This document shows positions 41,323-50,028 of a DNA stretch of 64,000 bases, piece by piece. Below the pieces are notes generated by a model. That model searched no databases. It worked only from the letters and a program-made list of their open reading frames with translations, and was not told where the DNA came from. The DNA is from ZC4RG30 sp046047615 (GTDB lineage: Bacteria > Pseudomonadota > Gammaproteobacteria > Steroidobacterales > Steroidobacteraceae), in the NCBI GenBank assembly GCA_046047615.1, contig JBJOHO010000089.1:1-64000 (forward strand), in the 5' to 3' direction. A program made the translations under genes and the position numbers. Numbering within the stretch: position 1 is the stretch's first letter; every line of letters begins with the position of its first letter.

Positions 41323-41358
41323 AAGGCCCGCAGGATCCAAGTCCTGCGGGCCTTTTTT
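41323..41358 (+). terminator. strong intrinsic terminator
   Basis: A perfect 13-bp stem (AAGGCCCGCAGGA / TCCTGCGGGCCTT) with a 6-base loop and a T-run (eight T from 41353-41358 with the stem end). It ends the TPR gene transcript. On the minus strand it ends in A-run context (AAAAAAGGCCC), so it could also serve the convergent etfA transcript. Confidence 0.92.
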
Positions 41359-41380
41359 CATGGCATGCCGGGAACAGCGT

Positions 41381-42325
41381 TCAGCTGAGCCGGCGCTGCA
41401 GCTCCGGCAAGACCTCAAACAGGTCGGCCACCAGACCGATGTCCGCCGATTCGAAGATCGGCGCGTCGGCATCCTTGTTGATGGCCACGATGGTGCGGGC
41501 ATCCTTGATGCCGGTCATGTGCTGGATGGCACCCGAGATTCCCACGGCCACGTAGAGCTGCGGCGCGATGATCTTGCCGGTCTGGCCGACCTGGAGTTCG
41601 TTGGGTGCATAGCCGGCGTCCACGGCCGCCCTGGAAGCGCCCACTGCCGCGCCCAGCGTGTCTGCAAGCGACTGCACCAGGGCAAAGTTCGCGGCGCTGC
41701 CGAGCGCGCGCCCACCCGACACAACACGGGCCGCCGTCTGCAGGTCGGGCCGACCGCTGTTGCTGCCTTCGAGGCCGACGAACCGGGTGTGGCCAGGAAG
41801 GCCAGCCATCGGCTCCAGGGTCGTGATGGGAGCCGGGGTTGCCGCACGGGCCGCCGCCTCGAAGGAGGCCACACGGACCGTGGCGGCGATGCAGGGCTCG
41901 CCCTCGAGATCGACCGTGACGATGGCGTTGCCGGCGTAGATGGGACGCCGGAAGCACGCACGACCCTCGATCGACATCAGGTCGCTGACCTGCGGCGCAT
42001 CGAGCAGTGCGGCGACGCGCGGCAGCAGGTCCTTGCCGAAGGTGGTGGAGGGCCCGAACACGTGCGTGTAGTTCCCGCTGCGCACCACAGAGACCACGCC
42101 CGGCGCGAGCCGCGCGGCCACCGCGCCGCTGTCGCTGCCAGGCCGGTGCAACACTTCGGCCACGCCGTCGATATCGGCCGCAGCGGCAGCCACTGCCGCC
42201 ACGCCACCTTCAACCAGCACGTGAACCACCGCGCCCATGATGGCGCTGGCGGCGCGGACGCACTTTGCCGTGGAGGGATTGAGCGTCGCGCCATCGTGCT
42301 CGGCGACAACCAGTACCTTGTCCAT
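41381..42325 (-). CDS. etfA: electron transfer flavoprotein alpha subunit
   Basis: Binds FAD and accepts electrons from acyl-CoA and other dehydrogenases, passing them to ETF-ubiquinone oxidoreductase. The 314-residue protein starts DKVLVVAEHDGATLNPSTAK. It ends with the FAD-binding domain, which has VSGGRALGSAANF, the signature VGQTGKIIAPQLYVAVGISG and AIQHMTGIKDARTIVAINKD. Its ATG overlaps the etfB stop by one base (TGATG). No ETF-QO gene is nearby; the FadJ-like gene at 60592 is a possible user of the system. Confidence 0.96.
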   Translation of the reverse strand: MDKVLVVAEHDGATLNPSTAKCVRAASAIMGAVVHVLVEGGVAAVAAAAADIDGVAEVLHRPGSDSGAVAARLAPGVVSVVRSGNYTHVFGPSTTFGKDLLPRVAALLDAPQVSDLMSIEGRACFRRPIYAGNAIVTVDLEGEPCIAATVRVASFEAAARAATPAPITTLEPMAGLPGHTRFVGLEGSNSGRPDLQTAARVVSGGRALGSAANFALVQSLADTLGAAVGASRAAVDAGYAPNELQVGQTGKIIAPQLYVAVGISGAIQHMTGIKDARTIVAINKDADAPIFESADIGLVADLFEVLPELQRRLS

Positions 42326-43074
42326 CAGATGAGTCCCCGCTGCTTGAGCGCATCGACAAGCTCGCCCACGTCCTTGACCATCACGCCGCGTTGCCGGGAT
42401 GCCGGCGCCTCATAGCGCACCGTCCGCATGCGCTGCCGCAGCGCGACGCCCAGGGAGCCGGGCTGCATCACGTCAAGTGGCTTCTTCTTGGCCTTCATGA
42501 TGTCGGGCAGCTTGACGTAGCGCGGCTCGTTGAGCCGCAGGTCGACGGTGACCACGGCAGGCAGGTCGACTTCAAGTGTTTCGAGGCCCGCATCCACCTC
42601 GCGGGTCACGCGGGCGATGCCGTCGCCCAGTTCGACCCGTGATGCGAAGGTGGCCTGGGGACGCTCCCAGAGAGCCGCCAGCATCTGGCCGGTCTGGTTG
42701 GCATCGTCGTCGATGGCCTGCTTGCCCAGCATGACGAGGAAGGGCTGCTCGCGGGCAACCAGTGCCAGGAACAGGCGCGCCGCATCCAGCGGTTCGACGA
42801 CCTCGTCGGACTGGACCAGGATGGCACGGTCGGCTCCCATCGCGAGTGCGGTACGCAACTGCGCCTGCGCATCGGCGGGGCCGATGCCGACAACCACCAC
42901 CTCGTCCGCGGCGCCGCGCTCCTTGATGCGCAGCGCCTCTTCGAGGGCGATCTCGTCGAACGGATTGACGCTCATCTTGACGCCTTCAGTGGCGACACCT
43001 GAGCCATCGGGGCGAACGCGGACACGGACGTTGTAATCGACGACACGCTTGATGCCGACGAGGATGCGCTTCAT
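42325..43074 (-). CDS. etfB: electron transfer flavoprotein beta subunit
   Basis: A 249-residue partner of EtfA that binds AMP. The start KRILVGIKRVVDYNVRVRVRPDG and SVNPFDEIALEEALRIKERG are typical. The signature near the end is VDLPAVVTVDLRLNEPRYVKLPDIMKAKKKPL. I chose the ATG at 43074; an ATG at 43089 adds 5 residues. It is the first gene of the etfBA operon. Confidence 0.96.
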   Translation of the reverse strand: MKRILVGIKRVVDYNVRVRVRPDGSGVATEGVKMSVNPFDEIALEEALRIKERGAADEVVVVGIGPADAQAQLRTALAMGADRAILVQSDEVVEPLDAARLFLALVAREQPFLVMLGKQAIDDDANQTGQMLAALWERPQATFASRVELGDGIARVTREVDAGLETLEVDLPAVVTVDLRLNEPRYVKLPDIMKAKKKPLDVMQPGSLGVALRQRMRTVRYEAPASRQRGVMVKDVGELVDALKQRGLI

Positions 43075-43207
43075 CGTGCGGGGCTCCATGGCGCCGGCGA
43101 GGGCGGCGCGGACAGGCCGGCATTATACGCAAGCAGAACGGTCAAGACCTTATGACGCCCGTGACGGCCTTCTCGCCCGCCGGCTGACCTGCCGCTAGAA
43201 TCCTGCG

Positions 43208-44449
43208 ATGAAGACCGAATTCCGCATCCGTCCCAGCGATACCCCCCGCAATGTCCGCTACGAGATCCGCGGATCCTTGGCACGGCGTGCGCTGGAACTG
43301 GAACGTCTGGGTTATGAGATCACTTCGCTGAATATCGGGAATCCGGCTGCCTTCGGATTCCGCACCCCGGAAATCCTGCGCCGCGCGGTGGTCGAGAACC
43401 TCCACCAGGCCGAGGGATACTGCCACCAGAAGGGCATTTTCCAGGCGCGCGAGGCCATCGTGCTGCAGCAGGAGGAGCGTGGCGTCAGCGGTGTCAGCGT
43501 CGATGAAGTATTCATCGGCAACGGGGTCAGCGAACTCATTGACCTGACACTGCGCGCTTTGTTGAACCCGGGCGACGAGGTGCTGGTCCCCTCGCCGGAC
43601 TATCCACTCTGGACTGCAGCCGCGACGCTCAATGGCGGAACCGCGGTCCATTACCCCTGTCGGCCCGAAAACGGCTTCAGCCCGGATCCGGACGAGCTGG
43701 AGTCCCTGATCACCCCGCGCACACGTGCCCTGGTGATCATCAACCCCAACAACCCCACGGGTGTGATCTACCCGCGTGCCGTGCTCGAGCGCCTGGCGGC
43801 GCTGGCCGAAAAGCACAGGCTGGTGGTTTTTTCGGACGAGATCTACGACGGCGTGACCTACGACGGCCACGTCAGCGTGCCCATGGCGACGCTGGTGCGC
43901 GACACGCTCTGCGCGACCTTTTCCGGCCTGTCCAAGATCTACCGGGCCTGCGGCTACCGGGTCGGCTGGGTCAGCTTCTCGGGTGCCACCCACCGGGCCA
44001 CGGAATACCTCGCCACGCTCGAACTGCTCAGCAGCCTCAGGCTCTGCAGCAACGTGCCGGCACAATTCGCCGTGCAAAGCGCGCTGGGCGGCCACCAGAG
44101 CATCCTCGAACTGACGCAGCCGGGCGGCAGGCTTCACGAATCACGACGCGCCATCCTCGACGCCGTCCGTGCCAGCAAGTACCTGAGGGTCAAGGAGCCG
44201 GAGGGTGCACTCTATTCATTCATCGAGGTGCGCAATGACGCGCTGCCCGGCTTCAACGACACGCAGTTCGCGCTGGAGCTGCTGGAGCAGCGGCACGTGC
44301 TGATCACACCCGGCGTCAGTTTCAATGTGCCCTACCGGAACCACTTCCGGGTCACGAACCTGCCGGATGCGCAGACACTGGCGCAGGTGTTCCGCCGGAT
44401 CGAGGCGCAGTTGGACGACTGTGCCGCCCGCACCGTGACAGAGCCCTGA
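43208..44449 (+). CDS. alaA: alanine-synthesising aminotransferase (AlaA-type)
   Basis: A 413-residue class I PLP aminotransferase that probably makes alanine from pyruvate and glutamate. LNIGNPAAFGF is the N-terminal signature, VPSPDYPLWTAA and IINPNNPTGVIY are the substrate/cofactor loops, and Lys243 in FSGLSKIYRACGYRVGW is the PLP lysine. The KIYRACGYR wording is typical of AlaA/YfbQ. The start MKTEFRIRPSDTPRNVRYEIRG is distinctive of this group. It is divergent from etfB and convergent with gspN, 6 bases away. Confidence 0.86.
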   Translation: MKTEFRIRPSDTPRNVRYEIRGSLARRALELERLGYEITSLNIGNPAAFGFRTPEILRRAVVENLHQAEGYCHQKGIFQAREAIVLQQEERGVSGVSVDEVFIGNGVSELIDLTLRALLNPGDEVLVPSPDYPLWTAAATLNGGTAVHYPCRPENGFSPDPDELESLITPRTRALVIINPNNPTGVIYPRAVLERLAALAEKHRLVVFSDEIYDGVTYDGHVSVPMATLVRDTLCATFSGLSKIYRACGYRVGWVSFSGATHRATEYLATLELLSSLRLCSNVPAQFAVQSALGGHQSILELTQPGGRLHESRRAILDAVRASKYLRVKEPEGALYSFIEVRNDALPGFNDTQFALELLEQRHVLITPGVSFNVPYRNHFRVTNLPDAQTLAQVFRRIEAQLDDCAARTVTEP

Positions 44450-44455
44450 GGGCTT

Positions 44456-45241
44456 TCAGTAGCGGCCGGACAGCGAGAGAGGCCGGTAGCCGTCAGCATC
44501 GGGGCTGCCCAGCAGCAGCATCTGCCGCTGCAGGGCTTGGGGCAGCGTGGCACCACCGGCCACGCCGCCATCGAAAATCCACTCTCCGCCGGGCAGAAGC
44601 CGCAACTGCCCCCGGACTGCGACAGGATTCCCCGGTGCAGAACTCACCGTCGCCACGGCCACCGGCGCCGAGGGCCCGCCCGCCGGGGGGGCGAACACCA
44701 CGCTGAGATCGCCCCAGGGAGTCTCTGCTCCGCTGGCGCGAGCCAAACCGGCAACCTCGACGCGTCCCTGCAAGGACGTCAGGGCGCCCTCCTGCCAGGA
44801 CACCGAAAGTCCCGGGGTCGAAACCCGGCCAGACCAGGCGAGCAAGGCTGCCGGCAAGCCCGGCTGGCCGAGGTCGAGACGCGCGCGGGTGTCGTCGAGA
44901 CGGACCCTGCCGGAGGTTTGGACTGTGAGCCGACCGGTCAGATCGGCCGCCGGCTGCTGCAGCCGGACGTCCGCGATGATGGCGCCGCGAAGCAAGCCGC
45001 GCAGATGCCAATCCCAGTGGACCTGCCCGAGTTTCAGCGGTGCCTGCGGAGCGCCAACCTGCAGGTCCTGGCACGCTCCACGCCAGAGGCTGCCGGCAGG
45101 ATCCACGCAGCGAAGGGTGTCCGCGGACAACCAAGGACTCACCCACGCCAACGGCAAGCGCCACAGCATGCCGGCCAGAAGCCCGACAGCCAGCGCCACA
45201 ACCCAGGGCGCCCGCAGGGTCGAGGCCAGCGAAGCAGTCAT
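44456..45241 (-). CDS. gspN: type II secretion system protein N
   Basis: A 261-residue bitopic inner-membrane protein. One N-terminal helix lies at about 10-30 (PWVVALAVGLLAGMLWRLPLAWV), followed by a periplasmic domain of beta strands (LKLGQVHWDWHLRGLLRGAIIADVRL and AVRGQLRLLPGGEWIFDG). This is the GspN/XpsN pattern. GspN is not essential in all species. It is the last gene of the gspG-N operon and starts 4 bases into the end of gspM. Confidence 0.85.
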   Translation of the reverse strand: MTASLASTLRAPWVVALAVGLLAGMLWRLPLAWVSPWLSADTLRCVDPAGSLWRGACQDLQVGAPQAPLKLGQVHWDWHLRGLLRGAIIADVRLQQPAADLTGRLTVQTSGRVRLDDTRARLDLGQPGLPAALLAWSGRVSTPGLSVSWQEGALTSLQGRVEVAGLARASGAETPWGDLSVVFAPPAGGPSAPVAVATVSSAPGNPVAVRGQLRLLPGGEWIFDGGVAGGATLPQALQRQMLLLGSPDADGYRPLSLSGRY

Positions 45242-45732
45242 GGGGACCCGGGACGCCTCAACAGCAGCGTGGCATCCACCAGCCCGCCAGCACCCGCCGC
45301 ATCGATGTCGGCGGAGATCACGGCGACACCGGATCGTTCCGCCAGGCGTGCCAGCCAGACCAGGACGCTGCTGAACCGCGCCGCCTTGACCTCGACGCGG
45401 ACTGCGCCATCTTCCACAGGCTGGCTGCGCTGCAGGGCTCCGGCGAGGCCGGATTCGCTGGCCGTGCGCGTCAGCAGCTCCGGGAGGTCACCGGTGCCCG
45501 CGTCGCCGGACTGCACCGGGGCCCCGGCCATTGCGGGCAGCAGGCTTGCCAGCATCTGGTGGTCTTCCGTCCTGGCCTGCACGCGCTCCAGCAAGGCCTC
45601 GCGGTAGTCATGCCAAGCCACCACTCCCGATCCCAGCAGGATCAACGGCGCAGCAACCATGCCGCCGATGAGGACTTTCTGCTCACGCGCATCCCGGGCC
45701 AGGAACCAGCGCACCAGAGGGGAGTTGCTCAC
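45238..45732 (-). CDS. gspM: type II secretion system protein M
   Basis: A 164-residue inner-membrane protein with one helix (about 16-38, EQKVLIGGMVAAPLILLGSGVVAW) and a small periplasmic ferredoxin-like domain. It begins with GTG at 45732, overlapping the gspL stop (GTGA); a longer frame to 46065 runs through gspL and is a shadow. GspM stabilises GspL in the inner-membrane platform. The WYLARDAREQ-like opening (here WFLARDAREQ) is typical of GspM. Confidence 0.88.
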   Translation of the reverse strand: MSNSPLVRWFLARDAREQKVLIGGMVAAPLILLGSGVVAWHDYREALLERVQARTEDHQMLASLLPAMAGAPVQSGDAGTGDLPELLTRTASESGLAGALQRSQPVEDGAVRVEVKAARFSSVLVWLARLAERSGVAVISADIDAAGAGGLVDATLLLRRPGSP

Positions 45733-46952
45733 GGTCCCTCTCCCTGCACTCGCATGCGGGCCAGGTAGCGTTCCTTCTCCTGCGAGTCGGAAAGGATGTC
45801 CACGGTGTAACCGGACTGGCCCAATTGGGTGCCAAGACGGTCCAAGGCCGCTGCATCCGCCACGGATACCGACATCTCGAGCTGCCCCTCCCGATAGCTC
45901 AGACCCTTCAGGGTACCGCCCCCCGCCAAACCGCTGGCGACGGCAGACAAGACCGGAAGCAGCCCACGCCGGGCCGCCTGCTGCTGTCCCAGCAGCTCCG
46001 CCCGCTGCAGCAAGCGCCCCCGCAGGTCCTTGGGCACCAGTTCGCCCGGTGCAATCCGGGCCCAATCCGCGGCGATCTGCTCGTCAAGGCGCCGCTCTTC
46101 GGCGCGCAGATGGCGCAGATGCTGGACCTCGCCAAGCACACCCACCACGGCGAGCGCGGCCAGCAGGACGGCGGCCCAGCGCCAGGGACGCAGCCGCTCC
46201 TGCCAGCCGGTACGGGGGCGGAAGGTGCCCTGCAGCAGGTTCAATGGACTTCCGGCATGCAGGTGCTGTGCAAGGAAGGGCAAGACCCCGGCGGGCAGCA
46301 GATGGGTGCGGCAGGAGGCATAGGCCGCCTCCAGGGGCTGCAGACCGTCCGCCCAGCGCGCCCGGTCCTTCTCCGTGGCGTAGAGGCTCAGGTGCAGCCC
46401 CGCCACGGAAGACTCATGGGTTCCGTCAGCCAGCGCCTGCACAGGATCGATTGCCAGGCGCGCCGGTTCACCCGGATCGCGCAGCAGGAGATCCACGCCA
46501 TCCAGCAGGGCGACACGGTGTCCCTCGATGGACGGCACCCCCTCCGCCGCGGAGACGACGGCGTGGAGTGCCATACCCGCCGCCGCCAGCAGGTCGAGAC
46601 CCGCCTGCAGTGACGACCGGTCCAGCACGGCCACGCGCCAGCGGCCGGGCAGGGCAGTACCTGTGACGGCGAAGTGCAAGGTCTCGACGTCGGCCGCGAG
46701 CTGCTCTTCGAGGGCGAAGGGCGCGACCGCCAGCGCCTTTGCGGCGGACCGGGCCGGAAGCTCGGCCTCGGTCTGCAGCACCCGCGATGCAGGCAACACC
46801 CACACACCTTTCCGGCCGGAAGCGGCAGCGGCAAGGGCTGCCACATCACCCTGACCCACCGGCCCGGCCAGCCGTCCCTGAGGATCGAGGATCACCCAGT
46901 GGCAGTGCGCGTCGGCATCAGCCGGCAGATCGAAGTAGAGGGTTTCAGTCAT
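45729..46952 (-). CDS. gspL: type II secretion system protein L
   Basis: A 407-residue bitopic protein of the inner-membrane platform. The cytoplasmic N-terminal part (1-230) has the actin-like GspL fold (VAPFALEEQLAADVETLHFAV). A membrane helix lies at about 255-275 (WAAVLLAALAVVGVLGEVQHL), followed by a periplasmic domain that binds GspM. Its cytoplasmic domain normally docks the GspE ATPase, whose gene is not in this window. Confidence 0.9.
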   Translation of the reverse strand: MTETLYFDLPADADAHCHWVILDPQGRLAGPVGQGDVAALAAAASGRKGVWVLPASRVLQTEAELPARSAAKALAVAPFALEEQLAADVETLHFAVTGTALPGRWRVAVLDRSSLQAGLDLLAAAGMALHAVVSAAEGVPSIEGHRVALLDGVDLLLRDPGEPARLAIDPVQALADGTHESSVAGLHLSLYATEKDRARWADGLQPLEAAYASCRTHLLPAGVLPFLAQHLHAGSPLNLLQGTFRPRTGWQERLRPWRWAAVLLAALAVVGVLGEVQHLRHLRAEERRLDEQIAADWARIAPGELVPKDLRGRLLQRAELLGQQQAARRGLLPVLSAVASGLAGGGTLKGLSYREGQLEMSVSVADAAALDRLGTQLGQSGYTVDILSDSQEKERYLARMRVQGEGP

Positions 46953-46958
46953 GCGGCG

Positions 46959-47912
46959 CTATTCCGTTCCGAATTGACGCAGTACCGTCAGGACACGTCC
47001 GCCGTCGCGTTTCAACAGACTGTACATGGCGAATCTGGCTTGGCCAAGCTGGATGCCGCTGCGCAGGCCGAAGTACTGGCTGCTTTCGCCAACCCGTCCC
47101 TCGATCTGCGGTCCCAGCGTGGCCTGCAGGACCGATACGCCGGGAAAACAGCCGCGGCTGCGGGCCTGGGCCAGTGCCTCCCCGGTCATCAGGCTGTATT
47201 CCACGCCACGCCCTGCGGACTCGTTGGTCGCCGCCAGGGCATCGAGAACGACGCCCGATGCGAGGCAGACGTTGATGCGGCGTGCCTCGGGCGGCAGCGC
47301 AGCCACATGTGGCGCAAGCTTCAGGAACCGCTCGCGTCCGAAGCCCGGCAATTGCAGCAGTTCGGAGGTGGAGGTCAGTGCCTGGTTGGCGGCGCGGTGG
47401 CCGGGCTGCTGCGACAGGTAAAGCGCATCCTCGCCACCGTCCTGGGTCGCCAGCACGTCGCTGTCGATCCAGTCGGCCAGCAACGGTGCCCACTTCGTCT
47501 CCAAGCCCACAAGCTCAAGCAGCCGGCTGAAGATCGCCACAGCCTGTGGATCGATTGCGCCCTGGGCGTCCACCAGCGTGTTGAGGTTGAAGCGCGACTG
47601 TTCATCCAGCAGCTGGGCCTCAAGCATCACGCCGGGTGCAGCCTCCACCGGCCCGTAGGGCTGGGTCCAACTGTCCTGCAGCGTGTCCTGGGGGCCGTTG
47701 TCCTCGCGCAGCACGTAGGCCGCCAATGACTCCGCACCGATCGCATACTGCAGTGCGTGTTCGGGCGCCACCGCCGCGACCTGGCGGCGTGCGGTCAGCG
47801 CCGTGCGCGTGCCCAGCGCCACAGCGACCACGGTGGCCAGCGTCACCAGGATCATGGCCGTGATCAGGGCCACCCCACGCCAGCGTGCGGGTGGGTGACG
47901 GGCGCTGCTCAT
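46959..47912 (-). CDS. gspK: type II secretion minor pseudopilin K
   Basis: A 317-residue minor pseudopilin that caps the pseudopilus tip. The N-terminus RWRGVALITAMILVTLATVVAVALG has a prepilin-peptidase site after Gly13. Position 5 of the mature protein is Thr (VALIT) instead of the usual Glu, which is the hallmark of GspK. The periplasmic domain contains FNLNTLVDAQGAIDPQAVAIFSRLL, typical of the family. It is in the operon between gspJ and gspL. Confidence 0.93.
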   Translation of the reverse strand: MSSARHPPARWRGVALITAMILVTLATVVAVALGTRTALTARRQVAAVAPEHALQYAIGAESLAAYVLREDNGPQDTLQDSWTQPYGPVEAAPGVMLEAQLLDEQSRFNLNTLVDAQGAIDPQAVAIFSRLLELVGLETKWAPLLADWIDSDVLATQDGGEDALYLSQQPGHRAANQALTSTSELLQLPGFGRERFLKLAPHVAALPPEARRINVCLASGVVLDALAATNESAGRGVEYSLMTGEALAQARSRGCFPGVSVLQATLGPQIEGRVGESSQYFGLRSGIQLGQARFAMYSLLKRDGGRVLTVLRQFGTE

Positions 47913-48538
47913 GGCAGTTCCACCACGCGCGTGATGTTGCCCCAGTCTTCGAGTTCCACGGTGAATTCAATGGCGAGTGGCCGCCACCAGTCCGTGGGCT
48001 GTTGTCCCGGCGTTGCCGTGGAACCGGGCGCGACATTGGGTGGCGGCCACTGTTCCTGCCACTGCCGCCCCTCGTCCAGAAAACGGAACTGGACGCTGCG
48101 GACACGGGTCAGCAGCACCCGCTGCCGCGGCTGCGGATCCAACGTGGCATCCGGCACCAGCCAGTATTCCCTGCGCAGTTCTCCTGACTCCAGCACATAA
48201 CGGACACGCTGCAGCGTAGGTCGCGGCGCCCCGGTGGGGTTGGGCCAGCCCCGCCGCGTCAATACGACCAGCCCCTGCGCCGGATCCCCACCCCGAAGGG
48301 CTGGCAGCGAGCCGGCACCGATGGTGTCGCGCACGGGTCGGGAGTCCAGCTGGGCGAGATCCTGCACCAGCGTCCGGACCGCCGCCTGCACCTCCAGCAG
48401 CCGGTCCTGGTTGGCTTCCAGACCCTCGCGGTTCAGCAGGGCCTGGTTGAGCGCCCCGTAGCCGAGAGCGAACACCACGCCGGTGATCAGCATGGCCACC
48501 AGCAGCTCCAGCAACGTGAAGCCTGCCGCGCGCCTCAT
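47909..48538 (-). CDS. gspJ: type II secretion minor pseudopilin J
   Basis: A 209-residue minor pseudopilin. MRRAAGFTLLELLVAMLITGV shows cleavage after Gly6 and Glu5 of the mature helix. LNREGLEANQDRLLEVQAAVRTLVQDLAQLDSRPVRD is the conserved GspJ segment. The ATG at 48538 overlaps the gspI stop (ATGA) and gives the canonical short leader; an ATG at 48559 is less likely. Confidence 0.93.
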   Translation of the reverse strand: MRRAAGFTLLELLVAMLITGVVFALGYGALNQALLNREGLEANQDRLLEVQAAVRTLVQDLAQLDSRPVRDTIGAGSLPALRGGDPAQGLVVLTRRGWPNPTGAPRPTLQRVRYVLESGELRREYWLVPDATLDPQPRQRVLLTRVRSVQFRFLDEGRQWQEQWPPPNVAPGSTATPGQQPTDWWRPLAIEFTVELEDWGNITRVVELP

Positions 48539-48966
48539 GGCGCGGATCCCGGCGTCCACGCGGGGTCATGCCCGTTGCTGCGGACCAGCGCTTCGCCCAG
48601 GAAGCCCGAGGCCCGGCCCAGGACGTCAGCCGGGACCGCAGCGGCCGCCACTTCAACGTCGATGCGCCGGATCCCGGCAATGCCCGGGTCGACCACCGTC
48701 TGCCGCCACAACCAGCGGCGACCCGCCAACTCGGTTTCGCCTTGGCTTTCGCCATCCGCGGGTGCCTGAGCCTCCAGCCGCGCCGCAACAACCTGGTTCA
48801 ACGCCACCCACTCCGCGAGCGTTCGCTCGCGCAAGCGGCTTGTGGTCTCGGCGGAAGAGGTGAGGGTGGCCATGAGGGCACCCATGCCGAACGCGACAAT
48901 GACCAGGGCTACCAGCACTTCGATGAGGGTGAAGCCCCGCTCGCGACGTGGTGCTGCCTGTGTCAC
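48535..48966 (-). CDS. gspI: type II secretion minor pseudopilin I
   Basis: A 143-residue minor pseudopilin that nucleates the pseudopilus with GspJ and GspK. The prepilin site is RERGFTLIEVLVALVIVAFG with cleavage after Gly11 and Glu5 conserved. The RLRERTLAEWVALNQVVAARL segment is typical. It starts with GTG (48966), overlapping the gspH stop by 4 bases. Confidence 0.93.
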   Translation of the reverse strand: MTQAAPRRERGFTLIEVLVALVIVAFGMGALMATLTSSAETTSRLRERTLAEWVALNQVVAARLEAQAPADGESQGETELAGRRWLWRQTVVDPGIAGIRRIDVEVAAAAVPADVLGRASGFLGEALVRSNGHDPAWTPGSAP

Positions 48967-49520
48967 CGGCTTCCCGCCTCGAGGGTGGCCGCTTCGATCC
49001 GATCCTCATTCTCCGACGGGGCGAGGCGGAAGCCCGGCCCGTCGCGGCCGCGCCGGACAGTCAGTTCGAAGAGGTTGGTCTCGCCACTGGAAAACAGCAG
49101 CACCTGCGGCACCGGCGCCGGTCCGTCGTCCTCCTCTTCGGTGTCGTCCTCAGCCTTGGGCAGGACCACGGCACGGTCCTCGACACGCAGGGCTGCCGCG
49201 AGACCGTCTGGCCACTGGCGCGCGCGCAGCGAAGGGTCGTCGGTCACCACCTGCCATATCCCCTGCACGGCATCGTAGGCCATGAACTCGTAGCCGCCGG
49301 TCGTGACGCGCAACCCCAGTTCACGCACCTGGACCGATGCTTCCTCGCGCGCAAGGTCCAGAAGGGCTGCAAGGCGTTCGCGCTCCCGGTCGACCTCACG
49401 GTCGCCTCCGGTGACGCCCAACGACAGCGTCGCCACCGCCAGCAGGACACCGATGATCACCAGCACCACCAGCACCTCGACCAGCGTGAAGCCCCGCGCG
49501 CGCCGAGGCTGGCCGGTCAC
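48963..49520 (-). CDS. gspH: type II secretion minor pseudopilin H
   Basis: A 185-residue minor pseudopilin. RRARGFTLVEVLVVLVIIGVLLAVATLSLG is the prepilin N-terminus with cleavage after Gly10. EREREERLAALLDL-type helix residues follow (DREVDRERERLAALLDLAREEA), then beta strands (QVRELGLRVTTGGYEFMAYDAV). An acidic loop (KAEDDTEEEDDGPAP) is unusual. It starts with GTG (49520), 3 bases after the gspG stop. Confidence 0.92.
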   Translation of the reverse strand: MTGQPRRARGFTLVEVLVVLVIIGVLLAVATLSLGVTGGDREVDRERERLAALLDLAREEASVQVRELGLRVTTGGYEFMAYDAVQGIWQVVTDDPSLRARQWPDGLAAALRVEDRAVVLPKAEDDTEEEDDGPAPVPQVLLFSSGETNLFELTVRRGRDGPGFRLAPSENEDRIEAATLEAGSR

Positions 49521-49523
49521 GGC

Positions 49524-49967
49524 CTACTCGCCGAGAGTCCAGTTGCCGATGTCGGCGTCCGGACCTTCGCCGCCGGGCTGGCCATCCGCACCGAGACTGG
49601 ACAGGTCGAACTCGCCTTGGGCGCCGGGGCTGACGTACTGGTAGTCGTTCCCCCAGGGGTCCTTGTTGAGGCGCTTCAGGTAGCCCCCCGATCGCCAGTT
49701 GCGGATGGCAGGATCGGCGGGCTTCTGCACCAGCGCCTGCAGTCCTTGTTCGGTCGTCGGAAAGCGGAAGTTGTCGAGCTTGAAGAGCGTGAGTGCCGTC
49801 TCCATGGCCTGGATGTCCTGGCGGGCCTTGGCCACGCGCGCGTCATCGACGCGCCCGAGGAACTGAGGCACCACCACTGCCGCGAGCAGACCGATGATGA
49901 TGACCACCACCATGATCTCGATCAGGGTGAAACCGCGCTGGCGGTGGGCATGGCGGGCATGGCGCAT
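49524..49967 (-). CDS. gspG: type II secretion major pseudopilin G
   Basis: The major pseudopilin, polymerised into the periplasmic pseudopilus that pushes substrates through the outer-membrane secretin. It is a 147-residue precursor, HRQRGFTLIEIMVVVIIIGLLAAVVVPQFLG, cleaved after Gly12. The family block YKLDNFRFPTTEQGLQALV appears as FKLDNFRFPTTEQGLQALV. The C-terminus has DPWGNDYQYVSPG, DLSSLGADGQPGGEGPDADIGNW for Ca binding. It is the first gene of the operon; gspC, D, E and F are not adjacent. Confidence 0.96.
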   Translation of the reverse strand: MRHARHAHRQRGFTLIEIMVVVIIIGLLAAVVVPQFLGRVDDARVAKARQDIQAMETALTLFKLDNFRFPTTEQGLQALVQKPADPAIRNWRSGGYLKRLNKDPWGNDYQYVSPGAQGEFDLSSLGADGQPGGEGPDADIGNWTLGE

Positions 49968-50028
49968 GGGAGTTTTCCGTGGCAACAGGGTCAATCCGCG
50001 GATACTAGCAAAGACATATGGATTACCT

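Noticed and set aside
42325..43089. ETF pair as part of a bifurcating or FixAB system
   Set aside because: The flanks lack FixCX or a bifurcating dehydrogenase, and the sequences are of the ordinary EtfAB type.
45733..46065. Upstream extension of GspM
   Set aside because: It overlaps gspL in another frame; the GTG at 45732 overlaps the gspL stop in the way common in this operon.
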